64,000 nucleotides of DNA from Cytophagales bacterium (GTDB lineage: Bacteria > Bacteroidota > Bacteroidia > Cytophagales > Cyclobacteriaceae): assembly GCA_022360055.1 (NCBI GenBank), contig JAKSDO010000171.1, positions 24,902 through 88,901 on the forward strand, written 5' to 3'. Below the pieces are notes generated by a model. That model worked only from the letters and a program-made list of their open reading frames with translations. It ran no database searches and was not told the origin of the DNA. Positions 18,147 through 27,969 of the stretch are shown here, one piece after another. Made by a program: the position numbers and the translations under genes. How positions within the stretch are numbered: the stretch's first letter is position 1; every line of letters starts with the position of its first letter.

Positions 18147-21100
18147 ATGAAAATTAGTTACTTATTAATGACATTGGTTCTGTGTTTGGCATTTGAAGTG
18201 CGGGCGCAGAATATTCAGATTACCGGGTCGGTGACATCCTCGGAGGATGAAGCCGGATTGCCTGGTGTCAACGTAATTGTACAAGGCACATCCACCGGCA
18301 CGGTTACGGATGTCGATGGGAACTACACCCTCGAGGTCCCGGGAATAGCGTCCGTATTGGTATTCAGTTCGGTAGGATACATTCAGGAAGAAGTCGCGGT
18401 CGGGAGCCGAACGGTGATCGACATGGTCATGACTCCGGATGTTACGGCTCTTGAAGAGATCGTTGTAGTCGGTTACGGAACCATGAAGAAATCCGACCTG
18501 ACCGGCTCACTCACTTCCGTATCGTCGGATGACTATCAGGTGCAGCCCATCACACGAATTGACCAGGCCTTGCAGGGAAGGGCCGCAGGTGTGGCAGTTA
18601 CGCAGACCAGCGGGGCGCCGGGAGCAGGTTATAAGATCAGGATCCGCGGCGCAAATTCCATCAGTGGGAACAACGCCCCCTTGTACGTGGTAGATGGATT
18701 GGTTGTCGGAGATATCAATTCCATAAATGTCAACGACATCGCATCCATGGAAGTGTTGAAAGATGCCTCGGCTACCGCCATTTATGGTTCGAGAGGAGCA
18801 AATGGCGTAGTACTGATCACCACGAAAAGCGGAAGTCAGGGGCCGGCTAAAATAGAGGTAGAAACCTTTTATGGCGTATCTCAGGTGACTCAGAAGCTTC
18901 CTGCAATGACGCCGGCAGAATTTGCCGAAGGTGTGAATTTTGCGGAAGGAACCGAGTTTTACACCCCTGAAGAAATAGCCGATTTGAGAAACGGTGGCGG
19001 CGAGGACTGGCATGAGCGTTTTTTTCGCGAGGCTCCCTTTGCCAACTTGCAATTGTCGGTAAGCGGTGGATCTGATGCCGTAGATTATTTTGTTTCTGGT
19101 AATTTGTATAATGCGGACGGTACTTTGAGAAGTCAGAATTACAATAGGTATGCGATCCGTACGAATATCAATGCTGAAGTATCGAAGAAAATAGGGTTGG
19201 GATTAAATGCCTATTTCAGCCGTGAAGAAGAGACCGGTGTACGGGCCAACCTGTACCAGGGATTGACTTGGGACCCTACGACACCGGCATATAATGAGGA
19301 AGGAGATTATAACTTTGTGCCTCTGAAACCGGGAGTTGGCAACGGCGCAATCAATCAATTAGTTGCCCCGGAGAATAATGTCCGGGAAAACTTCAACCAT
19401 CAGGTACTAGCAAGCGGATATTTCAAGTACAATATTCTCAATGATTTGGAACTTAATATTTCAGGGGGAGTAGAGCGGCTGGACAGGAACAATAATAGTT
19501 ACACATCCATTCTTGTGAACCAGGTAGGTACGGCCAAAGTGTATAACCAGGATGTGACCAGGTTCCAAAATACAAACCGTTTGACCTATACCTGGAACAA
19601 AAATCCGAATCACAGGTTGCAGATCGATGCAATTCACGAGCAGCAATATGTGAAAGCACAGGGTGTGGAAGCGGAAGCCAGCGGATTTTTCTCCGACAAT
19701 ACCTCTTACAAAAATCTGGGATTGGGCGCTATTCAGAGAACCGCGAGCAAAGCGTATTCCAACGGGACCAACAATCCGGTAAGCGAAAGCTTACAATCCT
19801 TTTTGGGGAGAGTGAATTATTCACTTTTTGAGCGGTTCCTATTTACGGCTTCCATAAGAGCGGACGGCTCCAGCAAGTTTGCCGAAAACAACAGATGGGG
19901 ATATTTCCCGTCGGGTTCTTTTGCTTACAGAATTTCCGATGAAGCTTTTATCCAGGGCATCGAAGTAATCGATAATTTGAAATTAAGAGTCAGCTATGGT
20001 CAGATTGGCAGCCAGGCGATCGAACCGTTGGCCAGGCGAGCGATTCCAATCATTGACACAAGCGTAAGTTATCCCTTTGAGGGAGAAGCGTCGACCATCG
20101 GTGTGGCGCCTTCCAACAGGCTTGCAAATCCGGATCTGACCTGGGAAACAACCACCCAGGGAAATATCGGATTTGATATTGGTCTGTGGAATTCCAGATT
20201 GACTTTCTCTCTGGACCTCTATCAGAAGAAAACCACCGATTTACTGTTGGATCGTGTCTTACCTTCTTACGTGGGACCGACCGTGGTTACCCAAAATGTG
20301 GGTGAAGTGGAAAACAAAGGATTCGATCTCAGGCTCGGTATGACCCTTGTAGATAACGATGATTGGCATGTAAGCTCAATATTGAGCGTTTCAAAAAACA
20401 AGAACAAGGTACTTGCCCTGGTCGATGAGGTAGAATTGATGGAACTGGGTAAAGTGTACCAAAATAATACGTTCCCGGTAAATCCTACTGCCGTACAGTT
20501 AGGGAAACCGATCAGCACGTTCCGGGGATATATTTTCGAAGGTGTCTATCAGAAAGGAGAAGAAGATGAAGCTGCGCTGTACGGAAAAGTCCCGGGTCAG
20601 GCGAGGTATAAAGACATAAACGGAGATACACTGATCTCTTCCGATGATATCGTCACCGTTGGAGACGGGAATCCCGATTTTACCTGGGGATGGAACTGGA
20701 CCGTATCATGGAGGAAGCTTGATCTGAATTTCTTGGTACTCGGAGCTCATGGCAATGATATTTATAACTTTACCAGGATGAGAATGATGGGATTGGGCGC
20801 AGCGCAATTCCATGCGGTCCACGCCGACTACAATGACCGCTGGACGGAGAACAATCCCAGTGAAATTCCATCAGGCAGGGATGGTACGGAATTTTTGTCT
20901 TCGCAATTTATTGAAGACGGATCATTTGTCTCCATGAAAAACATCACCCTGGGTTATAATTTTGATTTTTCAGGGAGCAGTTTTATTGAGACTTTACGGC
21001 TTTATGTTAGTGCTGAAAACCTGTTCATTATTACGGATTATTCGGGCTTTGATCCCGAAGCTACCGCTTCCGGAAGTTCGGATGTCGATTTGGGTATTGA

Positions 21101-21158
21101 TCTAAATGCTTACCCGATCAATCGTGCCTATTCGATAGGATTGAAATTTATGTTTTGA
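18147..21158 (+). CDS. SusC-like TonB-dependent glycan transporter
   Basis: Outer-membrane importer (1003 aa) that works with the SusD lipoprotein encoded next. Signal peptide MKISYLLMTLVLCLAFEVRAQ; CarboxypepD_reg-like domain about 22-85 (ITGSVTSSEDEAGLPGVNVI, GTVTDVDGNYTLEVP); TonB-box region with EEIVVVGYGTMKKSDLTGS near residue 109; plug domain with RIDQALQGRAAGVAV, IRIRGANSISGNNAPLYVVD and ASATAIYGSRGANGVVLIT; then a 22-strand-type barrel ending AYSIGLKFMF, with a terminal aromatic as needed for assembly. Imports oligosaccharides using the proton-motive force via TonB. It lies 335 bases after the HTCS gene and 25 bases before susD, clearly one operon with the latter. Confidence 0.97.
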   Translation: MKISYLLMTLVLCLAFEVRAQNIQITGSVTSSEDEAGLPGVNVIVQGTSTGTVTDVDGNYTLEVPGIASVLVFSSVGYIQEEVAVGSRTVIDMVMTPDVTALEEIVVVGYGTMKKSDLTGSLTSVSSDDYQVQPITRIDQALQGRAAGVAVTQTSGAPGAGYKIRIRGANSISGNNAPLYVVDGLVVGDINSINVNDIASMEVLKDASATAIYGSRGANGVVLITTKSGSQGPAKIEVETFYGVSQVTQKLPAMTPAEFAEGVNFAEGTEFYTPEEIADLRNGGGEDWHERFFREAPFANLQLSVSGGSDAVDYFVSGNLYNADGTLRSQNYNRYAIRTNINAEVSKKIGLGLNAYFSREEETGVRANLYQGLTWDPTTPAYNEEGDYNFVPLKPGVGNGAINQLVAPENNVRENFNHQVLASGYFKYNILNDLELNISGGVERLDRNNNSYTSILVNQVGTAKVYNQDVTRFQNTNRLTYTWNKNPNHRLQIDAIHEQQYVKAQGVEAEASGFFSDNTSYKNLGLGAIQRTASKAYSNGTNNPVSESLQSFLGRVNYSLFERFLFTASIRADGSSKFAENNRWGYFPSGSFAYRISDEAFIQGIEVIDNLKLRVSYGQIGSQAIEPLARRAIPIIDTSVSYPFEGEASTIGVAPSNRLANPDLTWETTTQGNIGFDIGLWNSRLTFSLDLYQKKTTDLLLDRVLPSYVGPTVVTQNVGEVENKGFDLRLGMTLVDNDDWHVSSILSVSKNKNKVLALVDEVELMELGKVYQNNTFPVNPTAVQLGKPISTFRGYIFEGVYQKGEEDEAALYGKVPGQARYKDINGDTLISSDDIVTVGDGNPDFTWGWNWTVSWRKLDLNFLVLGAHGNDIYNFTRMRMMGLGAAQFHAVHADYNDRWTENNPSEIPSGRDGTEFLSSQFIEDGSFVSMKNITLGYNFDFSGSSFIETLRLYVSAENLFIITDYSGFDPEATASGSSDVDLGIDLNAYPINRAYSIGLKFMF

Positions 21159-21183
21159 TTCAGTTACTTAATTTCTATTAGAC

Positions 21184-22719
21184 ATGAAAAATAAAGTTAA
21201 ATACATCCCCGAAATTGTACTGATAATTGCATTCATATTTGTAAACCAGGCATGCGTTGACCTGGAGGAGGATGTAAGTGGTGTACTTTCGATCGAAAAC
21301 CTTAGTGGCGAAGGAGATATTACTGCCGCATTGGCGCCAATTTATCGCAGCATGCTTGAAGCTTATCAACATCCGCACTCCGCCGGGGTTCCCACTTACG
21401 GCGGTGATGACAGGACTACCTGGTGGGCGGGAAATAAAGCTCCCTTAAGGGTGTTTGACCGATTTGATTACGGAAGTGGAGAAAATTCGGACATCAATTG
21501 GCTGCCAAGGGGTTGGGATGCCTACTGGAAGGTGATCTACTACTCCAATACATTGATTGAAGGGCTCAAAACATCTACGGCTCCGGAAGAGGTCGTCAGG
21601 GTAGCGGATGGAGAAGCCAGGTTCTTAAGGGCGCTGGCTTATCTCAATTTGGTGCGTACTCACGGCAACATGCCGATTTTATTGGATGGCGATATTCCGA
21701 CAGGAGAAGAACAGCGTGCTACGGTTTTGCAAAACTACGGACATATTGAAAATGACTTGTTGATCGCCGAAGAAAATCTACCTGCTCCGGATGTCGTAAA
21801 GTCTGCGGGGCGGGCATCTTTGGCCGCGGCCAAAACCTTACTTGCCGATCTGTACCTCACCTGGGCCGGGTGGCCGGTAAAAGACAATTCAAAACTAGCC
21901 TCTGCTGTCGAAAAGGCGAAGGAAGTAATGGATCTGAATTATTTTGAATTGATGCCAATCGATGAGTTATGGCTGCTTAGCGGACAGAACAGCAAGGAAT
22001 CTGTCTTTTCCATTCAGTTTTCCGAAGTGGAGGATCTGAAAAACGGATGGCCTGCCGGCACAAGTTTTCACGAAGCGCGAGGCTGGTCCGATATGTATCC
22101 CGAGCTTCGGTTTTTCAACGATTTTCCGGAGGGCCCAAGAAAGGACGCCACATTCTATACCGACATCCCTCAACGCGGGGTGGCCGCGGGTAAAATTTTT
22201 ACCAAAGATCCTCCGACCGTACCCTGGCAACAATCGCAACGACAGCATCCGATGTATAAAAAGTTCGCTATTTCCGAAAATCTGAATGTAGGCAACCGCA
22301 CTGCCGGTTACCGGGCTTTTGAAGTCATCCGGTATGCGGAAGCGTTATTGATTTTTGCGGAGGCTCAGGCCAGAATCGGAGAAACTCCGGAATCGATCGA
22401 AGCTTTGAATCAGGTGAGACGCAGGGCTATGGGATTGCCTTATCTGGATCCCGATCCTTCCGTAGATGTCTCAACTGCAACGGTAAACGAGATCCTTGAT
22501 GAAAAAGGGTGGGAGCTCGCCGGCGAATACAAGCGATGGTTCGATCTGATCCGATCCGAAACCCTTGAAGAAATTGTGGCTAAGAGGGATCCCGGCGAAC
22601 ACGTGACACTGGTGAGACAGCCGACTAAAGCCCAGTATATCGCTCCTATACCCTTCCAGGCAATTTCGACCAGTAAACTTGTTCAAAATCCGGAGGGATT
22701 CTCTGTTACGGGAGAATAA
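21184..22719 (+). CDS. SusD/RagB-like surface glycan-binding lipoprotein
   Basis: A 511-aa lipoprotein with lipobox NQAC (C24) forming the lid of the SusC transporter. The family's N-terminal helical/TPR frame is visible: YWKVIYYSNTLIEGLKTS, VADGEARFLRALAYLNLVRT and ASLAAAKTLLADLYLTWAGW. The C-terminal half contains the usual FEVIRYAEALLIFAEAQARI, ALNQVRRRAMGLPYLDP and ILDEKGWELAGEYKRWFDLI, and ends IPFQAISTSKLVQNPEGFS. It recognises the polysaccharide at the cell surface. Downstream a hairpin (22738-22771) separates it from the sulfatases, so the sulfatase genes may be expressed at a lower level by read-through or from their own promoter. Confidence 0.96.
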   Translation: MKNKVKYIPEIVLIIAFIFVNQACVDLEEDVSGVLSIENLSGEGDITAALAPIYRSMLEAYQHPHSAGVPTYGGDDRTTWWAGNKAPLRVFDRFDYGSGENSDINWLPRGWDAYWKVIYYSNTLIEGLKTSTAPEEVVRVADGEARFLRALAYLNLVRTHGNMPILLDGDIPTGEEQRATVLQNYGHIENDLLIAEENLPAPDVVKSAGRASLAAAKTLLADLYLTWAGWPVKDNSKLASAVEKAKEVMDLNYFELMPIDELWLLSGQNSKESVFSIQFSEVEDLKNGWPAGTSFHEARGWSDMYPELRFFNDFPEGPRKDATFYTDIPQRGVAAGKIFTKDPPTVPWQQSQRQHPMYKKFAISENLNVGNRTAGYRAFEVIRYAEALLIFAEAQARIGETPESIEALNQVRRRAMGLPYLDPDPSVDVSTATVNEILDEKGWELAGEYKRWFDLIRSETLEEIVAKRDPGEHVTLVRQPTKAQYIAPIPFQAISTSKLVQNPEGFSVTGE

Positions 22720-22737
22720 ATGTGAAGTGTTTTCAAA

Positions 22738-22776
22738 TAGTCAACCGGGATTGCAAAATTCGGGTTGACTACTTTT
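22738..22776 (+). terminator. Hairpin with T run after susD
   Basis: TAGTCAACC (22738-22746) pairs with GGTTGACTA (22763-22771), then C and five T (22773-22777). It sits 18 bases after the susD stop, suggesting attenuation or termination between susCD and the sulfatase genes. Confidence 0.65.
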
Positions 22777-22909
22777 TAATTGATAAGTTCAAACAAAATA
22801 TGATCTGTATTAATCATCAACTGACCGTTATTTTTAATATTTTATGGCCTGGTCAACCTCATACTTTTTGGAATTTATCATTAAACGGCCATTTTTTTAT
22901 TTTCTTAAT

Positions 22910-24562
22910 ATGAGTATTCGGGTCTTCCTATATTGTGCGGCAGCCTTGCTGACCGGATCTTGCAAAGACAAAATCACTGAACCTCCGAATATCATTTTTA
23001 TCATGATGGATGACCTGGGGTATGGTCAGTTCGGTATCCACAATAAAAGCCTGACGACCGAAGAATTTGATCCGTATTTTGTCGGTCTTGTACAGGAGCA
23101 TGAAAGATACAACCCGGAACAGGCACTGGATTTCTCCAAAAGGGCCATGCCGACCATAAATAAATTGGGAGAAGAGGGAATTGTTTTTACAAGAGCATTT
23201 ACCAGCAGCAGTTTATGCGCTCCGTCCAGATTGGGCATAGCTACCGGAATTCTTCAAAACAGGATGGGGGTGTATCTCAATATCGATTGCGAACAATTAG
23301 GGCTCGCGCCCGATTCGCATCTGGCAGAGATGATTAAAGCACAGGGCTACGCTACCGCCCATATTGGGAAATGGCACATCGGTCGTCGAAATGATCAGAT
23401 GATCATCGATGCATTAAAAACGCACGGTATTCCCGATACGTTGTCGTATAATCAGATGAGAAAGGATTTCCCGGAAGTTTTTAAAGATCTGTTCGATCGC
23501 GGTTATTACGGGTCGGTAATCGACCGGCATAATCCATTGCAAAACGGGTTTGATTATTATTTCGGTTATAATAACTGGGCCAGTCAATTCTACAACTCAA
23601 CACTGGTTTGGGAGAACTATAAACATGCCGGCAGGCAAAAAGGGTACAATACCGATGTGTTTACAGATACCGCATTGGCGTTTATCCAAAAACAGGTCGT
23701 AATGCGGAAACCATTTTATGTTCAGTTGCATTTTCATGCCGTGCACGACTCCCTTCAGCCAAAAGCGCCAGACAAATACTTTAATGAATTCGATTCGGAT
23801 TCCTACGACTTAAACAATTTTTATGCGCACGTCTATGGTGTTGATCAAAACATTAAGCGGATCCTCGAATACTTAAAAAAGAGCAACATTTACGAAAACA
23901 CCATCCTTGTATTCACCTCCGACAATGGCGCACAGGCCGGCGGACCATCCGTACTTCCGGGCAATGCTCCCTTTTCAGGCCATAAGGGGACTTACTACCA
24001 GGGAGGAATTCGTGTCCCGTTGCTGATCCATTGGCCCACAGGCATCAAACGGGCTTTCAGCTCCGAAATGCTGGTATCAACGATGGATATTCTCCCGACC
24101 ATCGTGGAGGCGACCGGAGCGACAGTTCCGGATCACTTGGATGGGAAAAGCTTATTAAGCTTTATAGCCGGAAGATCCGGGGAAGCAGTCCGCGATCATC
24201 TGGTATGGGCCGGACTACATTCCCGCGCCTGGGGATTTTTGTTGAATAAATCTTCCAAATCGCGTGGTGCGGAACGAAATTTTGCGCCTCCGGCCTGGGT
24301 TGTGATCAAGGGGGACTACATGCTGAGGTTTACCGGTACGATCGAGCCGGATTTATATACGGATGTCCCCGGCGGAACGCTTCCCGAATTGCGGCTTTTC
24401 AGGATCGGGAGCGATCCGGCAGAATTAATTGATATTTCTTCGGAGTTTCCATCAAAAGTAGATGAATTAATTAATATTTTTAAACGGGAATCAAATGACT
24501 TTAAACCTCCGGTTGTTTGGGAAAAATCAAAGTGGGAGGAATTGATAACTGGAAAATTATAA
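22910..24562 (+). CDS. Sulfatase lipoprotein (S1 family), first of the locus
   Basis: Removes sulfate esters from the target glycan. 550 aa from the ATG at 22910, chosen because it gives a good lipoprotein signal with LTGSC (C18); earlier in-frame starts would disrupt it. The metal-site opening is IIFIMMDDLGYGQFG, the formylglycine motif CAPSRLGIATG (C103), the substrate-site lysine and histidine are in HIGKWHIGRR, and the second metal half-site is VFTSDNGAQAGG. This is the cysteine type, needing conversion to formylglycine by a maturase not encoded in the window. Compared with the next sulfatase it has an insertion after DLGYGQFG (residues about 45-80). The stop overlaps the upstream region of the next gene with only 17 bases between, so the two are co-transcribed. 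Confidence 0.93.
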   Translation: MSIRVFLYCAAALLTGSCKDKITEPPNIIFIMMDDLGYGQFGIHNKSLTTEEFDPYFVGLVQEHERYNPEQALDFSKRAMPTINKLGEEGIVFTRAFTSSSLCAPSRLGIATGILQNRMGVYLNIDCEQLGLAPDSHLAEMIKAQGYATAHIGKWHIGRRNDQMIIDALKTHGIPDTLSYNQMRKDFPEVFKDLFDRGYYGSVIDRHNPLQNGFDYYFGYNNWASQFYNSTLVWENYKHAGRQKGYNTDVFTDTALAFIQKQVVMRKPFYVQLHFHAVHDSLQPKAPDKYFNEFDSDSYDLNNFYAHVYGVDQNIKRILEYLKKSNIYENTILVFTSDNGAQAGGPSVLPGNAPFSGHKGTYYQGGIRVPLLIHWPTGIKRAFSSEMLVSTMDILPTIVEATGATVPDHLDGKSLLSFIAGRSGEAVRDHLVWAGLHSRAWGFLLNKSSKSRGAERNFAPPAWVVIKGDYMLRFTGTIEPDLYTDVPGGTLPELRLFRIGSDPAELIDISSEFPSKVDELINIFKRESNDFKPPVVWEKSKWEELITGKL

Positions 24563-24579
24563 CAATAAACAAAAATCAA

Positions 24580-26142
24580 ATGAATTCTTTTTCAATACAG
24601 CACATGTACGGAAGTTTCCTTCTGATTATTTTTGCTTCGCTGATCATAAGTTGTTCGCAACAAAATCAATCAAGCCGGGAAGCGGTAAAACCCAACATCA
24701 TTATTATTTATGCCGACGATCTGGGCTATGGAGATGTGGGTGCCTACGGATCTACGGAATTGAAAACCCCCAACATCGATAAACTGGCCAATGGAGGTGT
24801 CAGGTTTACCAACGGTTACGCGTCATCGGCGACATGTTCGCCAAGTCGCTACGCGTTGCTCACGGGAGTTTACCCATGGCGAAATGAACGGGCAAAGATC
24901 CTTCCGGGGACAGCGCCCCTGATCATTGATACGGCCCAGATGACCATCCCTAAAATGTTGAAAGCCCGGGGTTATCACACCGGTATTGTCGGCAAATGGC
25001 ATCTCGGACTGGGCAACGGAAATGTAAATTGGAACGAACACATCGCACCCGGCCCGAATGAAGTTGGCTTTGATTACGCCTACATTATGGCCGCCACACA
25101 GGATCGCGTACCCACGGTTTACATTGAAAACGGATTTGTTTCCGGTTTGGACCCCAATGATCCGATTGAGGTGAATTACCGGAAGAATTTTGAAGGTGAG
25201 CCTACCGGTAAAGAAAATCCGGAGATGCTGAAAATGAAATGGCACCACGGCCATAACAACAGCATTGTGAACGGAATACCGCGGATCGGATTTATGAAAG
25301 GCGGTGAATCGGCGAAATGGGTCGATGAAAACATGGCGGACACATTTCTTATCCGGGCCCAGAAATATATCAGGGAGCATAAGGACGGCCCCTTCTTCTT
25401 ATACTATGCGCTCCAGCAACCTCATGTTCCCAGAACTCCTCACGAGCGATTTGTCGGAAGTTCCGGTATGGGACCAAGAGGCGATGTAATTGTCGAGGCA
25501 GACTGGTGCATTGGGGAGCTGATAAGAACGCTGGAAGAAGAGGGATTACTGGAGCATACGTTGATCCTACTATCGAGTGACAACGGACCGGTATTAAATG
25601 ATGGTTATTATGACGAGGCGGTTGAGAAGTTGGGAAACCATACGCCGGCCGGCCCGCTGAGGGGAGGAAAATACAGCTTATTCGAGGCGGGGACCAGGGT
25701 TCCGTTTATTTCATATTGGAAGGGCAAAATTCTGCCGACCACTTCGGATGCGATCATATCGCAGATCGACATTTTTGCTTCGCTTGCCAAACTTGTCCAC
25801 AGTACTGACAAGGGTCGGGACAGTGAAGATTTGCTGGATGCGCTGATGGGAAAGAGCCGACAGGGAAGGGAAGAACTGATCCTGGAGGCGACGACCAGGA
25901 CGGCATTGAGAAAAGGCGATTGGATTCTTATACCGCCCTACAGGGGACCGGCGCTAAATAAAATGGTAAACATTGAATTGGGGAATTCGGATGAATACCA
26001 ATTATATAATCTAAAGGACGATATCGGTGAGCAAAACAATTTGGCGGATTCCAACAAGGAAAAGCTGGAAGAAATGTTTGATGCCTTTAAACGGATACGG
26101 GGGAACCCCTACAACGATACCGAAGCCTTGGAGTTGAAATAG
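24580..26142 (+). CDS. Sulfatase lipoprotein (S1 family), second of the locus
   Basis: A 520-aa sulfatase from the ATG at 24580; lipobox near IISC (C25). Opening metal site NIIIIYADDLGYGDVGAYG, formylglycine motif CSPSRYALLTGVYPWR (C86), GIVGKWHLGLG with catalytic Lys/His, and the second metal site LILLSSDNGPVLNDGYYDEA. The sequence is close to the arylsulfatase A/exo-sulfatase group and to Bacteroidota enzymes acting on sulfated galactose or uronate residues; the sulfate position cannot be told. It follows the first sulfatase by 17 bases and ends the forward cluster before the divergently read permease. ATG at 24604 is a weaker alternative start. Confidence 0.93.
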   Translation: MNSFSIQHMYGSFLLIIFASLIISCSQQNQSSREAVKPNIIIIYADDLGYGDVGAYGSTELKTPNIDKLANGGVRFTNGYASSATCSPSRYALLTGVYPWRNERAKILPGTAPLIIDTAQMTIPKMLKARGYHTGIVGKWHLGLGNGNVNWNEHIAPGPNEVGFDYAYIMAATQDRVPTVYIENGFVSGLDPNDPIEVNYRKNFEGEPTGKENPEMLKMKWHHGHNNSIVNGIPRIGFMKGGESAKWVDENMADTFLIRAQKYIREHKDGPFFLYYALQQPHVPRTPHERFVGSSGMGPRGDVIVEADWCIGELIRTLEEEGLLEHTLILLSSDNGPVLNDGYYDEAVEKLGNHTPAGPLRGGKYSLFEAGTRVPFISYWKGKILPTTSDAIISQIDIFASLAKLVHSTDKGRDSEDLLDALMGKSRQGREELILEATTRTALRKGDWILIPPYRGPALNKMVNIELGNSDEYQLYNLKDDIGEQNNLADSNKEKLEEMFDAFKRIRGNPYNDTEALELK

Positions 26143-26547
26143 GAATTGTTAAATGAGGGGTTTCGAGGGGAGTTGTCTCAAACTTCCCGCAAGCAAGGCC
26201 CGGACGTGTGCATGAACCCGGAAGACTTCGGGAAAAGTAATGTAGAGCGGCTAATTTGAAGAATGCGGCAATAATAACAGTTGTCGCCGGAGCCGCTATC
26301 GTTATTTGCACCTGATGCCGGGGCTTGTTTGTCACAAGTGCCCGTTTAGAATTACTTCGGCTGCACCGGGCATTTGCCCCGGCGACTGTAGAAATGAGGC
26401 TCCTCTGCGCTTTTTCGGATGTGCAATCCGAAAATTCGAGTAGGTGGCTTTGTCGAAGTCTTGTTTCAATCGCGCCAGGGAATTTCTTTGCTTTTTCACG
26501 AGCTTTAAATCCATATACGAGATAACTCCGGTCACCTGGGGTGGACC
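26143..26547. other. Intergenic region with two hairpins
   Basis: About 400 bases between converging genes. Two structures are visible: CCGGGCA / TGCCCCGG (26366-26382, one bulge, 2-base loop) and TTTTCGGAT / ATCCGAAAA (26412-26420 with 26426-26434, loop GTGCA). They can serve termination for the sulfatase and permease transcripts. A minus-strand frame across 26332-26535 has a basic, protein-like composition but no family I recognise; I do not call it as a gene. Confidence 0.45.
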
Positions 26548-27876
26548 TTATGTTATGCCAATGGACAACAAAAATAATATGCCGGTCAGCCCGGACAGCC
26601 CCATAATCAGCGATTGGATTGTGTACGTCTTGTAAAGTGTGTTTACCGGGACGTCATGTAACCGGTTTAGGAGCCAAAAAAAGCTGGAATTTGCGTGAAA
26701 TACACAGAAAGAACCACATCCGATTAAAGCGGCCATAACTTCCCGGGAATAGGGCATTCCCGAAGCTATCGGTCCGAGGACTGATCCGGCTCCGATTAAG
26801 GATACCGTGATGGAACCGGTAGAGCTGGTCAGGACAGCGGCCATAATAAAGGGTAGCATAAACCCGAGGTAAGGAAGCCCGGCAAAAAAAGTACCTATTG
26901 AATCCTGCACCCCGGATTCCCTGATCACAAAACCCAAAGCGCCTCCGGCACCTGTAATCATGATTACAAGCGCGGATTTCACAATGGCAGATTCAACCAG
27001 ACGGTTAAGATGCGGTGAGTTCGCGGTTTGCGAATACCGGAAGGCGGCAATGCCCGCTCCAATTCCTACGGCAATCACGGGAGTGCTGACAAAAGCCAGC
27101 ATTTCGCAGATCCAGTGCTTGTGACCCTCCAGTAATGCGCCCGCACTCATCAATACCACCGGAACAATGATCGGTAATACATCCGAAAATACCTTGCCAT
27201 AGGCATGATCCGGGCGTGGGCGTTCTTCACGTTCACGATCGACGGAGGTAGAGCTGTCTAATGGCAATATAAATTTTTTACAATAATATTTGGCCCATAT
27301 AACGCCGCCGGTTACGGCAAAAATGGCAGCAAATGAATTGATAAGAAGCATCCGGCCGATGTTTGCCTCCAGCAACGATGCAACTGCCAGAGGGCCAGGG
27401 GTTGGCGGCATCAGCGTGTGCGATACCGTAAGGCCTGCTGTGAGCGCAAGACCGACAACAAGGACCGGGGATCTGCTTCGCCTGGCCAACGCTTCCGTGA
27501 CAGGTTGAAACAGGATATAGGCTACGTCGACAAAAACCGGAATGGAAACGATATACCCGGTAATTCCCATCGCCCAGGGCAGCCTTTTTTGCCCGACCAG
27601 TTTCAATACGTTGTCGGATATTCGGATCGCTCCTCCGGTTTCATTCAATACCTCGCCGATAAAGGCGCCGAGAACGACCACGATGGCAATCCATTTCATG
27701 GTCGACCCAAATCCGTTTAGCAAAACCTCTACCGTACCTTTCCCGCCCAGTCCCACCAGTAAGCCGAGCAAAACAGCGGCCAGCACCAGGGCGATGAATG
27801 GATGAAGCTTCCATTTGGAAATGGAAATGATTAAAAGCAGGAGCACAAAAAGAATAGCGACAAGTTGAAAAATCAT
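26548..27876 (-). CDS. GntP-family sugar-acid permease
   Basis: A 442-aa inner-membrane symporter of the gluconate:H+ (GntP) family with about 12-14 transmembrane spans. Family blocks seen: FIALVLAAVLLGLLVGL, LGAFIGEVLNETGGAIRISD, GYIVSIPVFVDVAYILFQPV, SHTLMPPTPGPLAVASLL (the PPxPGP signature), VIMITGAGGALGFVIRESG and ALIGCGSFCVFHANSSFFWL. The family imports gluconate and related aldonates/uronates. Located inside the polysaccharide locus, next to an AraC regulator and across from an enolase-superfamily dehydratase, it is a likely importer of a sugar acid freed from the glycan. Family firm; substrate inferred. Confidence 0.93.
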   Translation of the reverse strand: MIFQLVAILFVLLLLIISISKWKLHPFIALVLAAVLLGLLVGLGGKGTVEVLLNGFGSTMKWIAIVVVLGAFIGEVLNETGGAIRISDNVLKLVGQKRLPWAMGITGYIVSIPVFVDVAYILFQPVTEALARRSRSPVLVVGLALTAGLTVSHTLMPPTPGPLAVASLLEANIGRMLLINSFAAIFAVTGGVIWAKYYCKKFILPLDSSTSVDREREERPRPDHAYGKVFSDVLPIIVPVVLMSAGALLEGHKHWICEMLAFVSTPVIAVGIGAGIAAFRYSQTANSPHLNRLVESAIVKSALVIMITGAGGALGFVIRESGVQDSIGTFFAGLPYLGFMLPFIMAAVLTSSTGSITVSLIGAGSVLGPIASGMPYSREVMAALIGCGSFCVFHANSSFFWLLNRLHDVPVNTLYKTYTIQSLIMGLSGLTGILFLLSIGIT

Positions 27877-27969
27877 ATTTCAGGTTCGGATTAAAGGTGT
27901 TCAAGTTATTGAGTCATTAAGATAACCGATGTTCAACGGAAAATAATTGTTTGGCATGCAGCGCCGCTT

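Noticed and set aside
18507..19052. Minus-strand open frame inside susC
   Set aside because: Antisense shadow of a strongly conserved transporter gene.
24823..25380. Minus-strand open frame inside the second sulfatase gene
   Set aside because: Antisense shadow; sulfatase motifs on the plus strand are intact.
26332..26535. Minus-strand frame of 67 codons between the sulfatase and permease genes
   Set aside because: Text is basic and somewhat protein-like, but it spans two hairpins and matches no family I know.
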